Part shown: one piece after another, positions 43,539 to 53,149 of the stretch | Numbering within the stretch: the stretch's first letter is position 1 | Layout: each line of letters begins with the position of its first letter | From: Planctomycetota bacterium | GTDB taxonomy: Bacteria; Planctomycetota; Phycisphaerae; Sedimentisphaerales; Anaerobacaceae | Length of the DNA stretch: 59,874 nucleotides | Reading direction: 5' to 3' | Assembly: GCA_019456195.1 (NCBI GenBank) | Contig: VRUK01000021.1 | Coordinates: 1-59,874, forward strand | Notes under the pieces: generated by a model | The model's input: only the letters and a program-made list of their open reading frames with translations | The model's database searches: none | Told to the model about the DNA's origin: nothing | Made by a program: the position numbers and the translations under genes

Positions 43539-44639
43539 ATGAACGTGCCTTTATTAGATTTGAAAGCCCAGTATACAACAATCAAGGATGAGATTGTGGA
43601 TGCCGTTTCGGGGGTGCTCGAATCGCAGAGATGTATAGGCGGCCCGAAAGTCGCAGAGCTGGAAGAAAAAGTAGCTGCTGTCAGCAATTGTAAATTTGCG
43701 GTTGGCGTTTCCAGCGGAACAGACGCAATTTTAAACAGTCTGATGAGTTTGGATATTGGAAGCGGTGATGAGGTCATTACTACACCTTTTACTTTTTTTG
43801 CGACGGTTGGCTGTATTGCCCGTGCCGGCGCAAAACCGGTGTTCGTGGATATCGATCCGGAGACTTTCAATATCAAAGCAGAGCTTATCGAATCGGCGGT
43901 GACGGAAAGGACTAAAGCTGTTTTGCCGGTTCATTTGTTCGGGCAAATGGCTGATATGAACCCGATTATGGAAGTTGCAAATAAATATAATCTTGCGGTC
44001 ATAGAGGATGCAGCGCAATCGATTACGAGTACATACAAAAACAGGAAAGCAGGCAGTATCGGAACTGTTGGCTGTTTCAGCTTTTTTCCCAGTAAGAACC
44101 TTGGCTGTGCAGGTGATGGTGGTATGATTGTCACCAACGACGAGGATTTGCACGACCGGCTCAAAATAATGCGAAACCACGGCGCCCATCCCAAATACTA
44201 TCATAAATATGTTGGCGGCAACTTTCGGCTCGACCCGATTCAAGCAGCGGTTCTTTTAGTCAAGCTCCGGCATCTGGACAGTTGGTCGCAGGCTCGTAGA
44301 AGTAATGCTGCCTTTTATGATGAAAAGTTTGCAGGTACAGTGGTCAAAACACCGTATATCAATCCGGATTGTGTAAGCGTATATAATCAATATGTCATCA
44401 GGGTTCTTAAAAGAGATGAGTTGATAACTCATCTGCAGGATAAAGGCATTGGCTGTGCGATCTATTATCCGGTTCCTATGCACATGCAGGAATGCTTCGG
44501 ATATCTCGGTCATAAGATGGGCGATTTTCCGGAAGCGGAGAAAGCCGCAAAGGAAGTTCTTGCCATTCCAATCTATCCAGAGCTTACGGATGAAATGAAA
44601 GCTCATGTCTGTGAGGTTATCTTGTCTTTTTGTTCCTAA
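43539..44639 (+). CDS. wlbC: UDP-3-oxo-uronate aminotransferase (WlbC/WbpE-like)
   Basis: PLP-dependent transamination of the 3-keto sugar nucleotide, DegT/DnrJ/EryC1 family. 366 residues from ATG 43539 (MNVPLLDLKAQY, the family start; the GTG at 43524 adds five). PLP-phosphate site SSGTDA, Asp 157 in VIEDAAQS, Schiff-base Lys 186 in FFPSKNLGC, and the C-terminal YYPVPMHMQECF typical of this branch. With its two upstream neighbours it completes the conversion UDP-GlcNAcA to UDP-2,3-diacetamido-glucuronate; a C2 epimerase (WbpI) is not in view, so the manno-epimer is not implied. Confidence 0.93.
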   Translation: MNVPLLDLKAQYTTIKDEIVDAVSGVLESQRCIGGPKVAELEEKVAAVSNCKFAVGVSSGTDAILNSLMSLDIGSGDEVITTPFTFFATVGCIARAGAKPVFVDIDPETFNIKAELIESAVTERTKAVLPVHLFGQMADMNPIMEVANKYNLAVIEDAAQSITSTYKNRKAGSIGTVGCFSFFPSKNLGCAGDGGMIVTNDEDLHDRLKIMRNHGAHPKYYHKYVGGNFRLDPIQAAVLLVKLRHLDSWSQARRSNAAFYDEKFAGTVVKTPYINPDCVSVYNQYVIRVLKRDELITHLQDKGIGCAIYYPVPMHMQECFGYLGHKMGDFPEAEKAAKEVLAIPIYPELTDEMKAHVCEVILSFCS

Positions 44640-44705
44640 TTCAGAGATAAGTTGCCTCGTATGAAATTGAGATGCCCTAACGCAAAAACCTGAACATTCA
44701 ATAAC

Positions 44706-46175
44706 ATGTCACAAAGCAGAACAGTCAAAGCTAGTATTCTTGCATCAGGTACGTTTCTGACGACTTGCGTAAGTCTTATTAGTGCAGCTATCCTTTCGCG
44801 AGTACTGAGCATGTATGATTATGCTACGTACCGACAGACGCTGCTTGCGTATGCATTCGTGTCTCCGTTACTAATGCTTGGATTACCTCAAGCCTTGTAC
44901 TACTTTTTACCGGGAGAAAACAAAAAGCATCGTACGGTCCTTGTTGAAAATCTATTGTTGCTTAGTTTTATGGCCGGGCTTTTTACCCTTTTCCTTCTTT
45001 TGGGAGGGAATCGACTTTTGGCCTGGCGTTTTAAAAATGCAGATTTGGCCCGAACGCTGTTAATACTGACTCCTTATCCTTTGTTTATGTTGCCGGCTTC
45101 AGCGCTTGGAGCCTGCCTTATAGCTCGTGACAGAGTAAAACAAGTTGCCGTTTATAATGTATTAAGCCGCTTGTTTATGCTTGCCATAGTGTTAACTGCT
45201 ACCCTTATTTGGCGAACCCCAGTTGCTGCTATTATTGGTACAGTCGTTGGAGCAGGGATAGTGTTGCTGCCTGCATTGAAATTGATGTTTGCTTCCTGCA
45301 AGATTGGTTCGTTGTTGCCAAGTACGGGAGGTATGTGGTCTCAGCTAAAATATTCTGTTCCGTTGGGACTGGCTGGATTTATCGGAACGATTTCCATGTC
45401 ATTAGACAAGATGATTGTTTCTTCAATGTGTTCTCCGGAACAATTTGCTGTTTATGTAAATGGTGCTATTGAGATACCTTTAATCAGAGTATTAACCGGC
45501 TCGGTTATTGCCATTCTTCTTCCGGACCTTGTCAAAATGTACAAGGCGACCCAACACCACGACCTTAAGGCGCTGTGGCACAGGGCAATGGTAAAGTGCT
45601 CTCTTTTGATTCTGCCGATTATGGTTTTTCTCTTTGTAATGGCTCCTGAGGTGATACGAGTCCTTTTCACTGATAAGTATGTAGAAAGTGTACATCCATT
45701 TCGGATTTACTTATTGCTTCTCCCCATTCGGATTACAACTTTTGGGGCAATATTTATGGCTGCTGGGAGAAATAAACTAATAGTTTATCGTGCTGCAACA
45801 GGTCTCATCCTAAACTTGTTTCTAAGTATTATACTTGTTAAAGTATTGGGGAGTATAGGTGCGGCAATTTCTACTGTCTTAATTACGTATTTGTGGTCAG
45901 TGCCATATAGTCTTTTTTTTATTTCAAGAATATTAAAAATGAATATTCGAAATACAATACCTTTTGGCATATTAATAAAGGTACTTATCGTCTCAATAGG
46001 CTCCGGGGTAGTTTTCTTATTAGCTCCTTTTGTCAGGCCTTTGGGGGATGTAGTAACTCTTGCTATTTTAGGTCTGTCTTATACTATTTTTGTTCTGGTA
46101 TTGTTTGACCGTTCTAAACTGATACAGGCAACAGAAGTTCTTTATTTCATAAAAAGTAAATTACCATCTAAATGA
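44706..46175 (+). CDS. Wzx-type polysaccharide flippase
   Basis: A 489-residue membrane protein with 12-14 predicted helices in the MOP/PST superfamily (ASGTFLTTCVSLISAAILSR at the start, GLAGFIGTISMSLDKMIVSS in the middle). It flips undecaprenyl-linked EPS repeat units across the inner membrane. This points to a Wzx/Wzy-dependent pathway, consistent with the Wzy-like gene at 54374. The charged cytoplasmic loops (NKKHRT, KATQHHDLKALWHR) are normal. No good Shine-Dalgarno was seen before ATG 44706. Confidence 0.9.
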   Translation: MSQSRTVKASILASGTFLTTCVSLISAAILSRVLSMYDYATYRQTLLAYAFVSPLLMLGLPQALYYFLPGENKKHRTVLVENLLLLSFMAGLFTLFLLLGGNRLLAWRFKNADLARTLLILTPYPLFMLPASALGACLIARDRVKQVAVYNVLSRLFMLAIVLTATLIWRTPVAAIIGTVVGAGIVLLPALKLMFASCKIGSLLPSTGGMWSQLKYSVPLGLAGFIGTISMSLDKMIVSSMCSPEQFAVYVNGAIEIPLIRVLTGSVIAILLPDLVKMYKATQHHDLKALWHRAMVKCSLLILPIMVFLFVMAPEVIRVLFTDKYVESVHPFRIYLLLLPIRITTFGAIFMAAGRNKLIVYRAATGLILNLFLSIILVKVLGSIGAAISTVLITYLWSVPYSLFFISRILKMNIRNTIPFGILIKVLIVSIGSGVVFLLAPFVRPLGDVVTLAILGLSYTIFVLVLFDRSKLIQATEVLYFIKSKLPSK

Positions 46176-46195
46176 TTATATAAAAAGGTGTGATA

Positions 46196-46852
46196 ATGCT
46201 GGCTCAAAAGGATATAGCTTTTGAATCAACTTGGATACATAAATTGGAAGCAGAAGCCCATTGGAGAGCCTACTGGCTGCAACAAAAAATGATGCACGAT
46301 TATTTGGAGGAAGGGGATAAGATTTTGGAGATTGGAGTTGGTTCGGGTTTTTGTGCGAACTATTTGAGAAGCAAGGGATACGAAGTTGTTACATTAGATA
46401 TTGACGAGGAAAAAAAACCGGATATTGTTGCCAATATATGTGAATTTGAACTAAAAAACAGCTACGACCACATTCTTGCCTTTGAGATCTTTGAGCACTT
46501 TTCATTTGAAAAATTATCTAACGTATTAACTATGCTCCGTAATCATACTGAGAAATATCTATTTCTGAGCTTACCAGAGAGTAGGTTAATCACTAACGTA
46601 AATATTAAAATTCCGTTGCTTCCATCAGTTTCCTTTTCGATAAAAGTTCCTAATCATAGATTACCGCGTTTTCTTAGGAAAGACTTATCTTCGAACAAGT
46701 ATCACCACTGGGAGATCAACTATTCTAAAGAATGTTCTATTAAGAAAATAAAGGATATGTTCTTAATGTCTGGTTTTACAATATTAAAGCATTGTGTCTC
46801 GAATTTTAACAGCCATAACTTTTTCGTCCTCAGCAATAATAGGGAGAGGTAG
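46196..46852 (+). CDS. SAM-dependent methyltransferase (class I)
   Basis: A 218-residue methyltransferase from ATG 46196 (AAGG eight bases upstream; an in-frame GTG at 46190 is possible). Motif I KILEIGVGSGFCANYL, acidic motif VVTLDIDEE and post-motif DHILAFEIFEHF are clear. It may methylate a sugar of the repeat unit or its lipid-linked precursor (inference from context; no substrate-specific motif recognised). Its stop TAG shares one base with the GTG start of the sulfotransferase gene, so the two are translationally coupled. Confidence 0.86.
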   Translation: MLAQKDIAFESTWIHKLEAEAHWRAYWLQQKMMHDYLEEGDKILEIGVGSGFCANYLRSKGYEVVTLDIDEEKKPDIVANICEFELKNSYDHILAFEIFEHFSFEKLSNVLTMLRNHTEKYLFLSLPESRLITNVNIKIPLLPSVSFSIKVPNHRLPRFLRKDLSSNKYHHWEINYSKECSIKKIKDMFLMSGFTILKHCVSNFNSHNFFVLSNNRER

Positions 46853-47865
46853 TGGGAAATGCTGCAAAAGTTATACAAAGGATTAGTCAGATAGAAAGTG
46901 AAATCATATTTTGGAAGATTCGGAGGAAGTTATTTAACACTATAGCCGGCTTGGTAAGGAGAATTCTTGCACCTGTTGAAGCATTTGTAATAAGACGTTA
47001 CGCAACAGAAGAGGCCAAGTACCCTCCAATTTTTATTATTGGTGCTCCGAGGGCAGGGTCCACTATCCTATATGAATATATGACAAATTATTTGGATATT
47101 ATGTACATTAATAATTTTATGTGCAGATTCAATAAAATCTTGTATTTGGCCTCGGTTGCCTCGAAGATTATATTTCGAGGTGGTCAGCACAACTGTTTCG
47201 ATTCAGAGCATGGGGCCACTAACGGGTGGAATTCGCCCAGTGAATGTGGAGGGTTTTGGTATAGGTGGTTTCCCAGGGATAAGCACTTCGTAGATTCCGA
47301 CGAGTTAGACAATATACAAATATCACAGATTCGAGAAGTTGTCGTAGCTATCATAAATAAGCATAATAAACCAATTCTTTTCAAGAACATGAATTGTGGA
47401 CAGAGGTTGAGGATCATAAAGAATATTTTTCCTAATGCTCTGTTCATTTATTGTAAGCGTGACCCTCTTTTCACTGCGCAGTCAATAATTGAAAGTCGTG
47501 AGAGAATCCATAAAAACCGCCAAACCTGGTGGTCAATTATGCCCAGGGAATATGACAAATTACTTAAGCTTGATTACTGTGAACAGGTGGTAAAACAAAT
47601 ATATTACATCCAGAAACAGATAGAGAAAGACGCAGATTTCTTTGAGAAGAAACAATTTATCGAGATATGGTATGAAGATTTTTGCAAGTTACCTAAGTCA
47701 ATCATTGAGGATATCAGAAGTTTTTTGTCTCAAAATGGAGTTTCAACCGGATATAGAGCTGAAGTGGCAGAGACCAAAATAAGGTTGTCCCAACAAAGAA
47801 GGATAGATAAGCAAACTTACAACAGGTTGAGCAAACTTGTTGAGTCTTTAGATTGGGGAAGTTGA
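46852..47865 (+). CDS. PAPS-dependent sulfotransferase
   Basis: Transfers sulfate from PAPS, most likely to the EPS repeat unit. The 5'-phosphosulfate loop is FIIGAPRAGSTILYEY (residues 61-76), and the 3'-phosphate motif is RDPLFTAQS with Arg 203 and Ser 211 eight residues apart, the standard spacing. 337 residues. The N-terminal 55 residues are basic and amphipathic and might bind the membrane. Starts at GTG 46852 with AGGGAG five bases ahead. Sulfotransferases are uncommon in bacterial EPS loci. No PAPS synthase (cysC/cysND) is nearby. Confidence 0.88.
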   Translation: MGNAAKVIQRISQIESEIIFWKIRRKLFNTIAGLVRRILAPVEAFVIRRYATEEAKYPPIFIIGAPRAGSTILYEYMTNYLDIMYINNFMCRFNKILYLASVASKIIFRGGQHNCFDSEHGATNGWNSPSECGGFWYRWFPRDKHFVDSDELDNIQISQIREVVVAIINKHNKPILFKNMNCGQRLRIIKNIFPNALFIYCKRDPLFTAQSIIESRERIHKNRQTWWSIMPREYDKLLKLDYCEQVVKQIYYIQKQIEKDADFFEKKQFIEIWYEDFCKLPKSIIEDIRSFLSQNGVSTGYRAEVAETKIRLSQQRRIDKQTYNRLSKLVESLDWGS

Positions 47866-47871
47866 ATTCAT

Positions 47872-49263
47872 ATGTTGAACCGAGCACGACCTTTTCTCGA
47901 TATGGCAAGTGTGATTTCTCTGTTAGCATCAGGGAATTGGAAGGACTCAACTCTGGTCGAGAAAATGCAAAACAAATTTGCCAATACCATTGGTGCGCCG
48001 CATGCTTTAGCAATCAATCAAGGACGATCGGCGCTATTGATAGCTTTAAAATCGCTGAAAATAGGAAATGGAGATGAGGTTATTGTACAATCCTTAATAT
48101 GCCAGGCAGTGATAGATTCCATCCTGGAAGTTGGGGCAAGGGTTGTTCTTGTAGATAGCATGCCGGATGACTATCAAGTCTCGCCGGATGAAATCAAGAG
48201 AAAGATTACTTCTAAAACCAAAGCGGTTATTGCTGCGCATTTGTATGGAATTCCTTGTCAGATCAAAGAAATACTTGATATTACAATACAGAATGGTTGT
48301 TACTTAATTGAAGATTGTGCCCATAGCTTGGGCGCACAATATGACGGAAAGCAAGTTGGTACTTATGGTGACATGGCTTATTTCAGCTTCAACTTCGATA
48401 AGCCCCTTTCGATTGGCAATGGTGGGATGTTAATTGTTAACAACGCTGCACTGATGGACAATGTCGAAGAAGTGCTTGAGCAATATGAGCGAACAGACCT
48501 GCAAGAAGAGAAGAGTATAACTTATGGTTTCATGTTACAGCACTTATTGACCGAAACAGATGTTTACAGTCAATTCTTGCCGACAACCTTTGGAGAATCG
48601 TTGATAAGAAGCAATCCATTGTTGTTTTCGATTTTTGACAATGCACTGGAGTCGCATCTTTCTGAGCCCGAACTCAGAAAGCAAATTCTCAACTATCTTG
48701 AAGTCAACGAGGTTTTCTCTCAGGAAGCATACCAGTCGCTATTTCACAGGTTATTCTCGAAATTAAAAGCTACATCAAAAAAGTTTTATCGTTTAAGTCT
48801 GCCGCAAACACCCAAAATTGATCGAGTCGATTTACTCATGAACTCGTTACGAGCACAGGTTTGTTTGGAACAGTTAAACTATCAATCACAAGTCAGTCAG
48901 GTTAGAAATAGGAATGCAGCATTTTTGACAGAAATGCTCAATAAAGATCTATATAGATTGCCTAAAATGAGAGATGGGACGTCCTCTGCTTTTCTAAGAT
49001 ACACCGTTCTAAATCAGACAGGATTATCTGTTTCAGAAATATCTAAAATGGCCCAAGAAAAAGGTTTCGAGATAAGTAATTACAATTGGCCAAAAACTGT
49101 TCACCTAATCAGTCCATATCATAGAATATTGCGATACGATAGGGATTCATTAAAGAATAGTGAAAGAATTGCAAGCCAGCTGCTCAATCTCCCCGTACAT
49201 TACTATGTCAGGGAGAATGAGTTAGAGAGTCTCACAACTGTGCTAAATAACTTTAAGAGGTGA
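47872..49263 (+). CDS. DegT/DnrJ/EryC1-family PLP protein with a large insertion
   Basis: A 463-residue fold-type I PLP protein, about 90 longer than wlbC. PLP ligands are visible: Asp 148 (LIEDCAHS) and Lys 177 (FNFDKPLSIGNGG), so it should be a real aminotransferase or dehydratase rather than a dead homologue. An insertion of about 80-90 residues (roughly 215-310, helical, rich in L/E/F: YGFMLQHLLTETD, FSIFDNALESH) has no match I can recall. Starts six bases after the sulfotransferase. It may make a second amino sugar for the polymer; substrate not known. Confidence 0.82.
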   Translation: MLNRARPFLDMASVISLLASGNWKDSTLVEKMQNKFANTIGAPHALAINQGRSALLIALKSLKIGNGDEVIVQSLICQAVIDSILEVGARVVLVDSMPDDYQVSPDEIKRKITSKTKAVIAAHLYGIPCQIKEILDITIQNGCYLIEDCAHSLGAQYDGKQVGTYGDMAYFSFNFDKPLSIGNGGMLIVNNAALMDNVEEVLEQYERTDLQEEKSITYGFMLQHLLTETDVYSQFLPTTFGESLIRSNPLLFSIFDNALESHLSEPELRKQILNYLEVNEVFSQEAYQSLFHRLFSKLKATSKKFYRLSLPQTPKIDRVDLLMNSLRAQVCLEQLNYQSQVSQVRNRNAAFLTEMLNKDLYRLPKMRDGTSSAFLRYTVLNQTGLSVSEISKMAQEKGFEISNYNWPKTVHLISPYHRILRYDRDSLKNSERIASQLLNLPVHYYVRENELESLTTVLNNFKR

Positions 49264-49269
49264 TTCCTT

Positions 49270-50295
49270 TTGCCAAAATTAACTGTCAGAAAACTTGAAG
49301 TATGCCAATATGAAAGATGGGATGAATTTGTACGAAATTCTCCTCAAGGGACTGTGTTTCACAGATCCTATTGGTTGGGAGCTACAGGCAAAGATTTTAT
49401 AATCTACGGATGTTTCAAAGGCAAAGAATTAACAGCCGGTCTGCCGATAATCTACTGCGTTTCAAGGTTTGGCATTAAGCATGCGCATCATCCCCCTCTG
49501 ACGCCATATCTCGGTGTTATATTTAAAGAGAACGAAGCAAAATATGTGAAGCGCATATCTGATGAAAAGGAAATGAGCAAGGCTATTGCTGCGAGGATCA
49601 AAAAGGACTTCGATTTGATACATTTTAATTTTACGCCGTTTTCTACTGATTTGCAGCCGTTTATGTGGGAAGGCTTTTCGAGTGGAGTCAGATATACTTA
49701 CCTGCTCAAACTCGATGACATAGAAAATGTATGGAAGGGAATGGATGCAAAGCGAAGAAACGATATAACACGTGCTGAGAAAGACGGGATCTATGTGGAA
49801 AGAAGTAATGACTTCAAACAAATGTATGACTTAGTGGAGAAGACTTTTGAAAGGCAAAAGAAAAAGTTTATACTAACTATTTTTAGAAACGCCGCTTTTA
49901 AATACAATGAAGTTCTCAGTCAAAAAGGGCAATGCAATTCATTCTTAGCGAAAAATAGAGATGCAAAAGCGATAGCTGCGGTGTACATAGTTTGGGATGA
50001 AAAGAGAAGCTATTACCTGCTCGGAGGATATGATTTTGAAGAACGACATCATGGTGCGTCGGCGATAGCTATGTGGGAAGCGATTAAGTTTACTAAGACT
50101 GAATTGGGTCTGGACGAATTCGATTTTGAAGGTTCGATGATCAAACCGGTCGAGCGTTTCTTCCGCGCATTCGGCGGCCGGCAAATACCTTACTTTTATG
50201 TTAGTAAGGACTCACGAAAACTTTTGATAAAAATAGCTGCAAAAACAAAGCGAATGACGGACAGGCTGGTTCGCAAGCTTGGTCTGTGGAAATAA
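49270..50295 (+). CDS. FemAB-like / GNAT acyl- or aminoacyl-transferase
   Basis: 341 residues. The N-terminal half (VRNSPQGTVFHRSYWLGATG) and the C-terminal GNAT half (YYLLGGYDFEERHHGASAIAMWEA..., FDFEGSMIKPVERFFRAFGG) form the double-GNAT layout of FemAB proteins, a kind often linked to PEP-CTERM/exosortase EPS loci. Might attach an amino acid or acyl group to the polymer or lipid-linked intermediate. TTG start at 49270, backed by AGAGGTGA six bases upstream. It is followed four bases later by the deacetylase-like gene. Confidence 0.8.
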   Translation: MPKLTVRKLEVCQYERWDEFVRNSPQGTVFHRSYWLGATGKDFIIYGCFKGKELTAGLPIIYCVSRFGIKHAHHPPLTPYLGVIFKENEAKYVKRISDEKEMSKAIAARIKKDFDLIHFNFTPFSTDLQPFMWEGFSSGVRYTYLLKLDDIENVWKGMDAKRRNDITRAEKDGIYVERSNDFKQMYDLVEKTFERQKKKFILTIFRNAAFKYNEVLSQKGQCNSFLAKNRDAKAIAAVYIVWDEKRSYYLLGGYDFEERHHGASAIAMWEAIKFTKTELGLDEFDFEGSMIKPVERFFRAFGGRQIPYFYVSKDSRKLLIKIAAKTKRMTDRLVRKLGLWK

Positions 50296-50299
50296 GATT

Positions 50300-51676
50300 G
50301 TGATTGAACAAAATGAAATAGATACTTGCATAGAGTACACTCTTAAAGTTCTTCTCGGAGACCAGAGTAATGATGTATTGAGAAAATATATTTCTTATTC
50401 TGAGTCGGAGCCTCGGACGGAAAATACTGTTCGCCTGTGTATCATTCCAAGCGGTTTATTTGGTGAGGATTATGGCAAACTATCTTCGCTGCCTCGACTC
50501 CCTTTAGAGGAAATTGAAGGTGTTCCTTTGCTTTATGGCACACCTCAAATTCGACGTGAAGGCGACCGCCTGATTATTCATGCCGACATCATTGCATCGA
50601 CATATTTCCTTGTAACCCGCTATGAGGAAATGGTTCGTCGTGATGTTCGAGATGAACACGGCCGATTTCCCGGCAAAGAGTCCTTACCCTGTCGTGCGGG
50701 ATTTATCCATAGGCCGATAGTCGATGAATATGCAGCTTTATTGCGAAAATGGTTACGTGAAGCTGGTATAAACATACCGGAATCCAGTAGGAAATTCTCT
50801 GTTTTATCGACTCACGATGTCGATATTATTCTCAAGTATGGCAATCCTGTACGAACAATGGCTTCTGCTGCGTTAGGTAATCGTCCATGGCGAGAAGTCT
50901 CTGAGAATCTGGCTGTTTGGTTTAAATTAAAAAGTGATCCATTTGATGCTTTCGACCAAATGTTGCAACACGACAAGATGCTGAGTGAAAGAAACGGTAT
51001 TCGAGCAGAGGTAGTTTATTTCTTTATGTCAGGTGGACAAAGCCAGTTTGATGGTATGTATAATATTCACAGCAAAGTAGCAAAAAGTACAATTAAACTG
51101 GTTTACGAATCCGGAGCGGAAATTGGACTTCACACAAGCTACGAGGCAGGCATTCGTCCGGAACTGATTGAGGAAGAGAAAGCGATACTTGAGGATGTTT
51201 GTGGTTTTCCAATTCATTGTAATCGTTATCATTTTCTGACTTGGCGTGAAATTGAAAACGGTTGGGCATTAGCAAAAGCAGGGATAAACAGAGACTCGTC
51301 TTTAGGATATGCGGATGTGGCGGGTTTCCGACTTGGTGTATGTCGGCCTATACCTCTGTTCGATCCGATTAAGATGCAACCTTTCGGAATTGAGGAGCAT
51401 CCCTTGATCGTCATGGATTGCACGCTGAGCAGAGATAATTACATGAATCTAAGTGAAGAAGAGGCGTTAAGTTACTGCCGGAGCCTTATCGATCAAACGC
51501 GTAAGCATGGAGGCGAGTTTGTTATGTTGTGGCATAATACGGTGTTTTCTACGGAACAGAGCAATTATCATCCAAAACTTTTTCAGAAACTGTTGCGGGA
51601 ATTGAATTATGTAGGTGAAAAAAACGAAAAGCCATATGAGCCCTTTGATATATCGCATGGATCGAACAAAAGTTGA
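50300..51676 (+). CDS. Polysaccharide deacetylase-family protein (DUF7033-like N-terminus)
   Basis: 458 residues from GTG 50300 (GGAAATAAG eight bases ahead); an earlier TTG at 50279 lies within the preceding gene. The N-terminal about 140 residues resemble DUF7033; a NodB-like TIM barrel follows with Asp-Val-Asp (STHDVDII) as metal site, IGLHTSYEAG as the histidine motif, and the LWHNTVFS strand at the end. Family members de-N-acetylate or otherwise modify extracellular polysaccharide. A signal peptide is not seen, so action on a cytoplasmic lipid-linked or nucleotide sugar is possible. Overlap-free packing suggests the same transcript. Confidence 0.78.
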   Translation: MIEQNEIDTCIEYTLKVLLGDQSNDVLRKYISYSESEPRTENTVRLCIIPSGLFGEDYGKLSSLPRLPLEEIEGVPLLYGTPQIRREGDRLIIHADIIASTYFLVTRYEEMVRRDVRDEHGRFPGKESLPCRAGFIHRPIVDEYAALLRKWLREAGINIPESSRKFSVLSTHDVDIILKYGNPVRTMASAALGNRPWREVSENLAVWFKLKSDPFDAFDQMLQHDKMLSERNGIRAEVVYFFMSGGQSQFDGMYNIHSKVAKSTIKLVYESGAEIGLHTSYEAGIRPELIEEEKAILEDVCGFPIHCNRYHFLTWREIENGWALAKAGINRDSSLGYADVAGFRLGVCRPIPLFDPIKMQPFGIEEHPLIVMDCTLSRDNYMNLSEEEALSYCRSLIDQTRKHGGEFVMLWHNTVFSTEQSNYHPKLFQKLLRELNYVGEKNEKPYEPFDISHGSNKS

Positions 51677-51816
51677 GCTTAAACTGTAAACGCGTGTAAT
51701 TTAAGATATCAAATCTGTAAGATTCTACAGTAGTAACAACCCAAAGCGTACTCTTGAGTTATTGAAATAGACGAAATCAAAGGATGTGCAGGGTTAAAAT
51801 TACAGATAAAAATAAT

Positions 51817-53085
51817 ATGAAAAATGTGTTGATGCTAACTTATATGTTTTACCCGTGTAATCATATCGCCTCACTACGCGCGGCAAAAATGGCGAAATAT
51901 CTTCCCGAATACGGATGGAATCCTATTATTGTGTGTCCAAAGTGGACAAAGGACAATTCAAAATATTTCGATGCGGAAATGGTTGCTGAATTTGATAGGA
52001 GCAATGTGGCTAAGGCAATAGATTATAAAAATAATTTGGGCCATAGTCGTTTCCGAAAGCTTTTGGCTAAATGCATTTCAAACCCCGATCCAAGAATCCT
52101 GGTAGTACGTATTCTTCGGAGGTTCACCTTATTATTAGAGAAGCATCCTCCGGAGTTCTATTATGGCGCGATTGCTTTTTTGCGAAAATATTTACGAACT
52201 AACAGAATTGATAGTGTTTGGGCTACTGAACCGGTATGTTATACTTTAGCGGATTGGATTCATGAGAATTTTGGTATTCCCTGGGTTGCAGACTTTCGTG
52301 ACATTTACGACCAGAAGGGTTTACCTGAGCATAGCCGAGGGCAATCGTACCTGAAAAAGGTCGAACCGAGAATGATCTCTTCGGCCAGTGCTGTTGTAAC
52401 TGTTTCAGAGCATTTGAGAAGAATTCTTCAAACACGCCATAAAAAACCCGTATATATGATTACCAATGGTTTCGATCCATCCGATTACGACGGTGAGGTT
52501 CAACGAAACCAAAATATTCTCGATATTGTTTACACAGGTAAGGTAATCTTTCCTTTGTCAGATCCATCACCGCTTTTTCAAGCTTTACAAACTCTAATTA
52601 GCACTCATAAGATAGAGTCTTCGAAAATAAGTGTTTCCTTCTATGGCACGGAGTCAGAGCATATATTGGACCAGTTGATAAAAAATAATCCTGCTTTAAG
52701 TAATGTGGTGCATATATTTCCTCGTGTTCCATTCAGAGAATCCATAAAAATTCAGAAGCAGGCTTGTATTTTATTGCATTTGGCTCATGGTGGCCAGAAA
52801 GGGATCATGACAGGCAAGGTATTTGAGTATTTGGGGGCGCGGCGCCCTATTTTGTGTATCCCGGGTGACAATGACTGCGTGGATGCTTTATTGAAAGAAA
52901 CCCAGGCAGGTGTTATTTGTCGGAATGCTGAGGAAGTTGCCGCACAACTCCTGCGTTGGTACCATGAGTGGCAGCAAGCAGGTACTGTATCGTACTATGC
53001 TCGAGATGAACAGATTATGAAATATTCCCGTGAAAGGCAAGCCGGCCAATTAGCGGAATTGTTGGATAGCATATGTCGGCATTAG
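51817..53085 (+). CDS. GT4-like glycosyltransferase
   Basis: 422 residues from ATG 51817; an ATG at 51784 has its purine run directly against the start codon and gives an odd N-terminus. Rossmann-type opening (MKNVLMLTYMFYP), VWATEPVCYTLADWI, WVADFRDIYDQ, TVSEHLRRIL, ITNGFDP and YTGKV are typical of GT4-family enzymes adding hexoses or amino sugars to polyprenyl-linked chains. The donor-site EX7E-like motif (KVFEYLGARRPIL) is present. Cytoplasmic, inner-membrane associated (inference). Donor unknown. Confidence 0.86.
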   Translation: MKNVLMLTYMFYPCNHIASLRAAKMAKYLPEYGWNPIIVCPKWTKDNSKYFDAEMVAEFDRSNVAKAIDYKNNLGHSRFRKLLAKCISNPDPRILVVRILRRFTLLLEKHPPEFYYGAIAFLRKYLRTNRIDSVWATEPVCYTLADWIHENFGIPWVADFRDIYDQKGLPEHSRGQSYLKKVEPRMISSASAVVTVSEHLRRILQTRHKKPVYMITNGFDPSDYDGEVQRNQNILDIVYTGKVIFPLSDPSPLFQALQTLISTHKIESSKISVSFYGTESEHILDQLIKNNPALSNVVHIFPRVPFRESIKIQKQACILLHLAHGGQKGIMTGKVFEYLGARRPILCIPGDNDCVDALLKETQAGVICRNAEEVAAQLLRWYHEWQQAGTVSYYARDEQIMKYSRERQAGQLAELLDSICRH

Positions 53086-53149
53086 ACTGATCCTGAATCA
53101 GGCATCTGAGAAGCTAATAACTAATTCAATTTCAAGAGGACGTACCTAA

